Assembly: GCF_000485595.1 (NCBI RefSeq)
Contig: NW_014577549.1
Coordinates: 173,515 to 213,260 of the forward strand
Direction of reading: 5' to 3'
Length of the DNA stretch: 39,746 bases
Source: Priapulus caudatus
Taxonomy: Eukaryota; Priapulida; Priapulimorpha; Priapulimorphida; Priapulidae
Made by a program: the position numbers and the translations under genes. Of the stretch, positions 31,979 to 39,746 are shown one piece after another (position 1 is the stretch's first letter; each line of letters opens with the position of its first letter). The notes under the pieces are model-generated. The model saw nothing but the letters and a program-made list of their open reading frames with translations, had not been told where the DNA came from and searched no databases.

Positions 31979-33754
31979 GTTGGCATAAATTCGTGCAGAA
32001 TAGACGTTTTTAAAATTAAAATTAGCAAGTCATTTATAGCATATTGAAGCATCATATATTTTAATTTTTATATTTAAGTAATTATCAACAGGGGCTAATC
32101 TATGGCTGCTTAATATGGGCACCCATGGCGAGCGTAGTGAGCGTCCCAAAAAATTGGGACTGTTGGTGAGCGCAGCGAGCGTAAAATATTTTTTAGGTAT
32201 AGGGCCCATAGATGTGTATAATAACATTAAAATTTTATTCAGATAATAGCTTATAGATGAGTATTTTATTATAAAACAGTGCCTACATAACGATAGAAAC
32301 ATGGAGATTTAATTTTCACAAATTTCAGAGCTCTGCCAATTTGGGCGTTTTATGAATTTTGTAATTTGGGCGTTTTGCTAGGGGTCGACTCGTAATTTGG
32401 GCGCCGGTATTTGGTATGAAAAATGACTTGGATTAGGCCCTGTTCAATATATATATCACAGCTCAGCACATTGAAGAATCCGAGATACAGTAAAAACCCG
32501 CGTATAAGAACATAGATTTTTCCAAGTTAGCCTCGACATGTTCTTATATAAATGGTGCTTACTGAAAAATTAGGCTCAAAAGGTTCTTAAATAGGTTCTT
32601 AATTGTTTCTACTTTTAATATGTACTAGCTGAAACCCGCGCTACGCGCGGGCTTAGTGACTGTGATGCATGTGTTACCAGTACAGTAGTGTTATGTGTAA
32701 GGTGTTATATGGAGAGTTTAGTTGTTGCACATGTTTGTTTTTTTATGGTTGAGATAATATTATATGATATATATAATATAATATTATATTATTAATAGAT
32801 ATGATTGTTATTGTTGAGCATTGGCATTGGCATTGGCATTGTTATTGCATCGATATTGTTGAGCTCGTCTTTTTTATTTTACCTGTGTTTCTTTTTAAGT
32901 CTTCATCTGCATGGAAAATTAAGAACCTACTTTAAAATCTTAGCCTAAAACAGGTTCTTATGTAAAGGGGTCTAAATGGGAAATTTTAGCCTAACATGTT
33001 CTTAAAATCTATGTTCTTATACGCGGGTTTTTACTGTATGCAAGTTTACAGTTTTTACAAGTTAACTTTTTTTTAAACGTAATTCATACATTTCTTCTAC
33101 ACTATTTAAAATTTGAACCACTAGTGAAATTCGAATGTTTCAACCTTTTCTATTAACATTCTTAGATTATACTTATTATAGCCATATATACACATCTGAC
33201 ATTCAACCGTTTTTTTGCCGATCACAATAAAAAGTTTTGACTCGGCGGTTTAAAATGGACTCGGTCGGGTTAGCGGAAACAAACGTCTTTTTAAGGCCTT
33301 ATATAATTAGTGACGATTCTATAGATGTGACCGCTATCACAAGTTTGTCTGGTGTTTGCTGACGTAAGCCTTTATATACTGCCAGGTGAACCCATTCGCT
33401 GATAGGATCCTGCAGGTGTTTTCATCGGCCAGTGACGACGCGCTCAGCTTTGAGGACTTTCTCGACATGATGTCGGTATTCAGCGATGAGGCGCCGCGAT
33501 CCGTCAAGGTCGAATACGCGTTCCGAATCTACGACTTTGACGAGGACGACACAATCTCCGAATACGACCTTGAGGAGGTCATCAGCCGACTAACTGGCAG
33601 TCAGTCGCTTAGCAATGAGGACATGAAGCAACTCATCGATAATGTGTTCGCAGAGGCTGACCTGGACGAGGACAGGTGTCTGTCGTTTGCTGAATTCGAG
33701 CACGTCATCTCGAAGGCACCCGACTTTGTCAATACGTTCCGCATTCGCGTGTGA
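31802..33754 (+). CDS. CIB1: Calcium and integrin-binding protein (CIB1-like), two coding exons
   Basis: Exons 31802-31978 and 33386-33754 join in phase 0 (donor AAG/GTTGGC, acceptor CTGCCAG) to 181 residues; vertebrate CIB1 has 191. The start MGASHS has Gly2 and Ser6, the N-myristoylation pattern of CIB proteins. The helix DYQNLTYLSKSEILHVHKRF matches the CIB family and is closer to CIB1 than CIB2, as is MKQLIDN. EF-hands 1 and 2 lack binding loops, as in the family. EF3 is DFDEDDTISEYD, with Asp at position 12 as in CIB proteins. EF4 is DLDEDRCLSFAE, with Arg where Gly is usual. It ends PDFVNTFRIRV, the family tail. Family members bind calcium and integrin alpha cytoplasmic tails or other membrane partners. 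A short 5' UTR exon part (31781-31801) follows an acceptor. Confidence 0.9.
32070..32230. repeat. Probable interspersed repeat with GAGCG words
   Basis: Two GCGAGCG-type words (GGCGAGCGTAGTGAGCGTCC and GGTGAGCGCAGCGAGCG) lie inside an inverted pair, CTATGG near 32100 and GGGCCCATAG near 32205. Confidence 0.35.
32488..33036. mobile_element. TA-flanked MITE (Tc1/mariner-pogo type) in the CIB1 intron
   Basis: A 33-base perfect terminal inverted repeat, CAGTAAAAACCCGCGTATAA and on, at both ends, with TA immediately outside each (32486-32487, 33037-33038). The 549-bp interior repeats the TAGCCTAAAA/GGTTCTTA words. In the middle is GAAACCCGCGCTACGCGCGGG, a hairpin typical of another dispersed repeat, which may be nested. 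Confidence 0.88.
33386..33754 (+). CDS. CIB1: CIB1-like coding exon 2
   Basis: 122 codons plus TGA carrying both functional EF-hands. Acceptor ATACTGCCAG. It is intronless over a region that is split in many animals. Confidence 0.9.
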   Translation: MNPFADRILQVFSSASDDALSFEDFLDMMSVFSDEAPRSVKVEYAFRIYDFDEDDTISEYDLEEVISRLTGSQSLSNEDMKQLIDNVFAEADLDEDRCLSFAEFEHVISKAPDFVNTFRIRV

Positions 33755-34067
33755 GCTTAGCGCAAATTTTGTTTGCGACAACCGCGTGTTGACAGATTAA
33801 ATTGATAGATGGTTTAACATATAGTGCAATTAAAAGTTTCGAATGTGTGTGCATGTTACATGTAAGAACAGAGACCAACTTCTTCAACAAATTCTGCATT
33901 TGCACGTGAGTGTGGTGAGAGAATTTCGACAGCGAAGATTCGACACGCTTTGTGGATAGCTGTTTCAAAACAAGTAAAGCGAGTGTGAAAAGTTTTTGTG
34001 CACCCGTGTGTCAAATATAAGAACAATTCTGGACAAGCGACTTGAGTTAACAAGGAAACAGGCAAAC
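33755..34067 (+). promoter_or_regulatory. Short CIB1-CCDC40 intergenic segment
   Basis: 313 bases hold the CIB1 3' UTR and the CCDC40 promoter/5' UTR, or a shared transcript. ATTAAA, a weak polyadenylation hexamer, occurs near 33797 and 33830. No TATA box is obvious. The CCDC40 frame is open upstream of the chosen ATG from 33996 on, but without similarity to the family. Confidence 0.4.
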
Positions 34068-34432
34068 ATGGATGAAAATCAGGAGAGTGGCAACCCTTCA
34101 TTAGTAGATGGCCAGAAGGTGTCAGACGACAGCACCACAGTGTCGTCTGCCATTCTCAACGGCGCTAATAGTTCTCTTGTAACCGCGGCGACGGCAGAGG
34201 AGCTGCACCACCCCACAATGGACGACGTCATAGAATCATCAGAGGAGACCTTCGCCGTTGTCCCGGCCGCACCCAGCACGCCACCTGGTGGGGACAGTGG
34301 CGACAATGAGCTGGTGGTCTTGGATCCTGATCATCCGCTGATGCAGAGGTTCCAGGCGGCACTGCGGCAGCACCTGCAGAAGCAGCATGATAAGCTAACG
34401 ATGGAGCTACGAGAGACATCCGAATCTTTGAG
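34068..34432 (+). CDS. CCDC40: CCDC40 exon 1
   Basis: 121 codons plus two bases; donor GAG/GTACAT. It contains the acidic, Ser/Thr-rich N-terminus and the DPDHPL block that opens the conserved core. Confidence 0.88.
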
Positions 34433-36638
34433 GTACATTCTTCTGTCACTCTGCCAAGTAATTCAGCCAGTTACCGTACTCCTGACGCGTCGCCAATTCT
34501 TTTTTTTGTTAATTGTGCATAAATTATAATTCCTGTGCATAAATATTGTATCAGTTGCTTTTATCTGTTTTTATGCTTTCAGAAATCGAATGAAGGATAG
34601 GGAAGATATGGGTGTGACTCTCTACAATGTTCAGCAGGAACTGGCCAGACAGCAGATGTTGTTGGAAAAGGAAATGGATGAATTTAGCAGGTAAAGAGTA
34701 CCTGTGTTAAAAAATTCTTGCTTACTCAAAAGTTTGTCATGTGCGTAAAAGGTTAACTGTTGCTTTCTGACATTTTCGCCTAGTAAGACATCATTGTTTA
34801 GTATATGCATCCCAAATAGAGAAAAGTTGTATACGAATGAAAGCTGTTTATGTGAATCCTATGTTTCTATACACCATTGTTCACATAAATACTTGTTTCA
34901 GATTGAATGATGATAGAGGGCATCTCGAAGCCGAAGTTAAGCAGGTGATGGACTCCCAGAAGCAATTGAAGACCACTGTTTCGCAAAAGCAAGTTAAAGG
35001 TGCCGAAATGCAGTCAGAGCTGGACATGCTTACATCAAAGCTGGCTCATCTATCCCAAGCTAATACTGATCTTAGGTACACATTGCCAATACCTAGTACT
35101 TTTATTATGACCATTGACGTATTGAGTCATTGGCATAGGTTTGTTTATTTCTCTACCTAATGGATTGATCAACAGATCAAAAGAGCTAGTCAGTATTTAT
35201 GTTTAAAGTAAATATTACTAACTGTCAGAATCGTCCAGTTGGTGTACAAGCAAATTTTACAAGTTGACGCCGATAGTCAGTCCCGCCCATGCAGTGAAAA
35301 AAATACACGGGGGGGCTTGGGGCGATTTAGCCCCGAAATGCCAAAAAGAGCCCCGGAAATGCCAAAAAGAGCCCCCGTAAATTTGCATAGATTTCAATGC
35401 AAACCAAATTTTAGAGTGCTATTTTCATGCACGCGGGTTTAAAAAGTGGCCCCAAAAAATAATTTCCTTGCGCCTGTGGCTTCTGGGTGCAGCATAGGCC
35501 ACGGATGAATCCTCGTCATCTCGCTCGGTTTTGGGCGAGTTGTCTGATGGTGTCCCAGGTGTGTCCCTCAGCTTTGATTTCGGCTTCGACCGACCCCCTC
35601 CATGTAGTTTTTGGACGGCCCCTTCCCCGTTGACCTTGTGGGTTCCACGCCAGTGCTTGTCTGGCGATGGAGTCTCACCCCTGGCCCACCAGGTTGGGAG
35701 TTGGGCGTAGGGCTAACAACTCTGCTCCGTAACAAGAAATAAGTTACTGAAAAACACTGATGCCGATAGCTGGTCTGTAAACCGTGACTACCAAAGCTCT
35801 AGCGAAGATCAGCAGATCTCGTGAGCTGTGCTTACTTGTAGGTCAGACATAGCTGTGATGAAGCGAGTGGCCAGAAAGGCAGACAGCGAGATCAGCCAGT
35901 CTGAGACGGACAAGCTACGGCAGGATCTACTCGTCAACAAGCTGACACAGTCTGTCGAGCGGCTGAGAGAGGCCATTGCTATGTATGATGTGCAGCGCAA
36001 GGCGCAGGCTGGGGAAAGCAACGCTACGAAACAGGCGAGTATTACCAGGGAAAAGCATGCACACATGCAGTCACCCCTCCCCGCGCACACACACACACAC
36101 ACATGCAGTCACCCCTCCCCGCGCACACACGCACGCACACATGCAGTCACCCCTCCCCGCGCACACACACACACACACATGCAGAGGCGTGCAGTCACCC
36201 CCCCGCGCAACACCACGCACGGCACACAAATGCAGTCACCCCCTCCCCGCCAACACACACGCACACAATCAGTCACCCCTCCCCGCGCACAACACGCACG
36301 CACACATGCACGTCACCCTCTCTTGCGCACACACAGACATGCAACACATGGCATCACCCCTCCCCGCGCACACACACATCGCACACATCATGTCACCCTC
36401 CCCACACACACACACACACACACCACACACAGCGCCACGCATGCAGTCAGCCCTCCCGCACACACACACGCAGCACATGGCAGTCACCCCCACACCACCC
36501 ACACAGTCCCACACAATCACACACACAACACAACCACCCACCCAATTCCCACACCAACACAACATGCAGTCCACCCCTCCCACACACACCACACACGCCG
36601 CAGCATGCAGTACACCCTCCCTACACACATCTCGCACC

Positions 36639-36693
<55 letters not shown>

Positions 36694-39110
36694 TCACATG
36701 CTTGCAGTCCAACCCCTCCCCTACACACACACACACGCACACACCCACAACAGCTGCATCCACCCCTCCCAACAACCACACCCACACGCACGCACACATG
36801 CATGTCACCCCTCGCCACACACACACACATCACACACACACCACAGCCACACACACACACACAACACACACACACAAGCGCCGGGCGCGCGGGGCAGCAC
36901 ACCACGCACGCCCCGATGCAGCACGAGCAGCAACACACAGCACGACACGGACCACATGACAATGACACACACGACACAACACGCACAGGCGACATACACA
37001 CCACACAGACACACACAAGGGGGCGCGGCGCGCGGGGGCCCGCGAGAGAGGGTGCAAGTCACCCCCCCGCCAGGCATGGGGGACGCAACAACAAGACAGA
37101 CACACACAAACACCGAGGCGACCACGGAGCGGCCCACGGCACACACACAGCACACACACACACACACACACACACCACACACACACACACAGCACCACAC
37201 ACACACACACACATACACACACACACGGCGTGGAGCGCCCGTCACACACACCAACCATACACGACCACACAGGGGCAACATTCAGTCCACCCTCCCCACA
37301 CACACCACACACACAACACACACATGCAGTCACCGCCCTCCCACACACCAACGGGAGAACACACCAAAACGGCACACACACATGCAGTCACTACGCGCGC
37401 CGGCGCGAGGCGAGGCGACACAGGGGGGGGGGGGGGGGGGGCAGACACACGATGGTGGCAGTCACTCCCTCCCCATCAGCTGAGGGGGTGGGTGGGCCCG
37501 CAGGGGCGACGAACACCAGTCACACACACGTGCTCCGCGAGGCCGGGCACACAGCAAACCACACACCCAACACACACACACACACATACACACACACAGC
37601 GGCAGGACGGGGGCACGGGCACACACATGCAGTCACCCTCCCCAACACAGCACAACGCACACATGCGTCACCCTCCCCACGACAGGAGGTCACACAACAC
37701 ACACACACACAAGCGCAACACACAACACACAACATCAGTCACCCCCTCTCCCACACACACAACCGCATCGCACACATCAGTCACCTCCCACACACTACAC
37801 ACAACAGCCACGCGCACACACTGCAGTCATTCCCTCTCCCACAACACACAACCACACACAACATGCAGTCACCCCATCCCGCACACACACACACGCACGC
37901 ACACATGCCAGTCCACCCCTGCCCTACACACACACAACAATGCACACCATGCATCCACCCCTCCCCAACACACCACACAGCACACCACAAACATGCAGTC
38001 ACCCCTCCCCACACACGACAGTAGCACCACACAGCAGTCACCCTCCCCATCACACACAGCCACACACACATGCAGTCACTCCTCCACACTCACACACAGC
38101 AACACAACACAACGCATGCATAGTCCCCCTCACCCCACCAACACACAACCACCGGGCCGCACACATGCAGTCACCTTATTATATATCCAACACACACACA
38201 CCCACGACCACACATCATGCAATCCCCCTCCCACACCACACAACACAGCACACAGCCAGCACACAACACCAACACCACACACGCACACACACAACACACA
38301 CAACACAACACACACATGCAGTCACCCTCCACACACACACAACACACACCATGATGCAGTCATCCCCTCCCCACACAGCACACGGCCACACACGCAACAT
38401 GCAGTCACCCCTCCCCACCCACACACTCACACACACCACACATGCATTCACCCCCCACATCCACACAACACCACACACACACCTGCAGTCACCCTCCCCA
38501 TCACACACACACACAACACAGCACACATTGCAGGTCCACCCCTCCCCACACACCACACAGAGCACACATGCAGTCACCCCCCCAACACACTCACACCACA
38601 CACATGGCAGTCACCCCCCCCACGCTAACCACCAACACACCACACATGCAGGCCCCTCCCCTACGCACTAACTACCTACGCAACACATGCAGTCACGACC
38701 TCCCCACGCAACAGGCACGGCACACATGAGTCACCCCTCGCCGCGCACACACACACCACACACATCAGTCACCGCCTCCCCGCCACACACGCACGCACTA
38801 CATGCAGTCACCCTCCCCATCACACACACACAACGGCGCAGACAATGCAGTCACCCCTTCCCCACACACCGTGCACGCACACGACGCACACCACGCACAT
38901 GCCCCACACCCACACGCACGCACACGAGCGCCGTGCACCCGCATACTTTTGTATATGATGGTATGTTTGTGTATGTTCAGGCCTCAGCGAAGCGCAGATG
39001 GAGATAGAAAACGATCAACGTGGAAAAGAAGCAGTTATTTCTCACAGTGGAACAGTAAGTGAAGCGGGGTATGCTGCAGGAGAGACGAAAGCACAACGGC
39101 CGCCATGCAG
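34068..39110 (+). CDS. CCDC40: CCDC40, axonemal 96-nm ruler subunit, 5' part (five exons, runs off the window)
   Basis: CCDC40 pairs with CCDC39 along doublet microtubules of motile cilia and sets the 96-nm spacing of inner dynein arms and radial spokes. Exons: 34068-34432, 34583-34690, 34902-35075, 35842-36038, 38981-39110; phases agree throughout. After an acidic N-terminus of about 84 residues comes the family hallmark [20 protein letters not shown], then coiled coil with [29 protein letters not shown] and [20 protein letters not shown], all in the order of human CCDC40. The start is set by a strong context (AAACATGG). The fifth exon needs small indel corrections. The rest of the protein lies beyond the right edge. 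Confidence 0.9.
34583..34690 (+). CDS. CCDC40: CCDC40 exon 2
   Basis: Acceptor TATGCTTTCAG, donor CAG/GTAAAG, phase 2 to 2. Coiled coil with [15 protein letters not shown], matching the human GVNLYGVQQHLAR segment. Confidence 0.9.
34902..35075 (+). CDS. CCDC40: CCDC40 exon 3
   Basis: Acceptor ACTTGTTTCAG, donor TAG/GTACAC, phase 2 to 2. 57 codons of heptad-rich coiled coil ([18 protein letters not shown]). Confidence 0.88.
35293..35462 (+). repeat. Interspersed repeat, inverted partner of 31516-31681
   Basis: See 31516-31681. Located in CCDC40 intron 3, directly before a LINE fragment in the opposite orientation. Confidence 0.8.
35467..35674 (-). pseudogene. Fragment of non-LTR retrotransposon reverse transcriptase, C-terminal end
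   Basis: The minus-strand frame reads [20 protein letters not shown], then [13 protein letters not shown] and [15 protein letters not shown], a stop (TGA at 35518-35516), and RGFIRGLC. The motif W-N-P-Q-G-x-R-x-R-G-R-P followed by T-W is the common C-terminal end of LINE-type endonuclease/reverse transcriptase polyproteins. The stop replaces the expected Trp. It is a 5'-truncated dead copy in CCDC40 intron 3, about 69 codons. Confidence 0.85.
35842..36038 (+). CDS. CCDC40: CCDC40 exon 4
   Basis: Acceptor CTTACTTGTAG. It carries [17 protein letters not shown], one of the best-conserved CCDC40 stretches. Donor GCGA/GTATTA at 36039 gives phase 1 and joins the next exon as ...[17 protein letters not shown] donor three bases earlier (CAG/GCGAGT) is the alternative. 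Confidence 0.85.
36049..38940 (+). repeat. 2.9-kb (CA)n / TGCAGTCACCCC compound minisatellite
   Basis: Dozens of irregular units of about 25-60 bases alternate a variable CACACA stretch with a conserved core ATGCAGTCACCCCTCCCC, often with GCG after it. Nearly all G lies in the core (TGCAGTC) or in a patch at 36880-37150. A run of about 20 G sits at 37422-37441. It fills CCDC40 intron 4. His/Thr/Pro-rich frames of up to 841 codons are artefacts. Confidence 0.95.
38981..39110 (+). CDS. CCDC40: CCDC40 exon 5, disturbed by small indels
   Basis: The acceptor TGTATGTTCAG abuts the satellite. CCDC40-like pieces appear in successive frames: [10 protein letters not shown], then [10 protein letters not shown], then QWNS, then RRDE and TTAAMQ before GTAAAC. 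Order and content match the family (human EKRRIMQQWASSLVGM, RDEAH). One extra base near 39018 and one near 39044, plus a disturbance at 39052-39075, restore continuity. Sequencing error next to low-complexity DNA is the likely cause; true decay is possible. Confidence 0.65.
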
Positions 39111-39746
39111 GTAAACATCCGTGCTGCCATCTACATATCCACTCCCTCTAAAGTCTAAACCTATGAAGTGGAGACCTGGGGCCCGTTGCCAGAAACTTCG
39201 TAAAGTTACGATTAATTTTAAGTCTAATGTTAATGTTAAGGTTAATTTTAAATAGCGTCCCAGAAACAACTTAACAACTTACGTAAGTGAAGAACCTTAC
39301 GATAACTAGGAACTTCAATCAGCAAGGCTTGCTGATTGGATGGGAAATGATCCAAAATCAAATTATGACACATTTATTGAACATCACAGTAATTATGCAT
39401 ATTATGATGGCCTAAACACATATAAATAATATTTATGAAAAAATATTACGGTGGCATGAATTAATGTCTGCACAGACAAGACAAATTCTCACACTGAACA
39501 CGAGACGCCGAGATCGTGCAAGCGTTACAAACCTGTGAAACAAGAGAAGCAAATGCCATAACGTCATTTATAAAATGTATTGTTTTTTATTAGCGTAGAA
39601 ATTAATGATTTTGAACGTGTTTTTTCAAGAAAAACAACATTTTATTCGATTATTATAAAAATAATGTCATGATAAATTGTAATTCGTGTGTAAAATGTGT
39701 TATATTCTAACTTCAATATTAAAGTAAGGAGGGTCTAGGATCTTAA
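39111..39746. other. CCDC40 intron 5 start, with a repeat-like segment
   Basis: GTAAACATCC begins the intron. A dispersed-repeat-like stretch at 39176-39300 carries GGGGCCCGTTGCCAGAAACTT and, about 75 bases on, CGTCCCAGAAACAACTTAAC in direct orientation. The remainder is AT-rich without visible exons. Confidence 0.4.

Noticed and set aside
36103-38628. 841-codon plus-strand frame rich in His, Thr and Pro (and several overlapping frames)
   Set aside because: It is a (CA)n/TGCAGTCACC satellite read in three frames. All three plus frames are open, codon content follows the repeat, and CCDC40 splices across it.
36049-38940. CRISPR-like alternation of a conserved core and variable spacers
   Set aside because: The spacers are CA-dinucleotide runs, unit lengths vary, and the array is inside an intron of an animal gene.

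Overview
This is nuclear DNA from an animal. Coding exons are short, have GT-AG borders and keep reading phase across introns. Two products are recognisably metazoan: a CIB1-type calcium- and integrin-binding protein and CCDC40, the axonemal ruler subunit of motile cilia. CCDC40 argues against a nematode. The AT-rich background, many small inverted-repeat transposons (MITEs) and long dinucleotide tracts suit a marine invertebrate bilaterian, but I cannot name the lineage. Small indels interrupt otherwise conserved exons, and repeat copies differ mostly by indels, so the assembly may be partly unpolished.

Layout. 1-12.2 kb: no convincing gene. It holds a TC-rich and a GA-rich tract, two copies of an interspersed repeat, and a large imperfect palindrome (about 4.6-9.9 kb) whose centre (6785-7678) is a foldback transposon. 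12.3-12.5 kb (+): one exon ending a Ly6/uPAR-like three-finger protein with a hydrophobic GPI-type tail. 12.6-14.7 kb: a third copy of the palindrome arm.

14.97-26.59 kb (-): the most interesting gene. Twelve exons join to about 646 residues: an EGF-like module, seven hydrophobic segments resembling the THH1/TOM1/TOM3 (GPR137-like) 7TM fold, a complete RING-CH (MARCH-type) zinc domain, and a two-helix membrane hairpin. The 5' end was not found. Three exons have partial copies beside them; one is a 114-bp, in-frame, three-copy array carrying three possible splice acceptors.

26.7-31.7 kb: transposon-rich DNA without a supported gene (two TIR elements, a tRNA-derived SINE head, hairpins, a G-rich tract).

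31.8-39.1 kb (+): CIB1-like gene in two coding exons (181 aa), then CCDC40 starting 313 bp after the CIB1 stop and running off the right edge. CCDC40 intron 4 contains a 2.9-kb (CA)n/TGCAGTCACCCC minisatellite that creates large spurious reading frames. The next exon fits CCDC40 only if several small indels are allowed. A 549-bp TA-flanked MITE lies in the CIB1 intron, and an inverted repeat pair flanks the CIB1 gene and the first CCDC40 exons.
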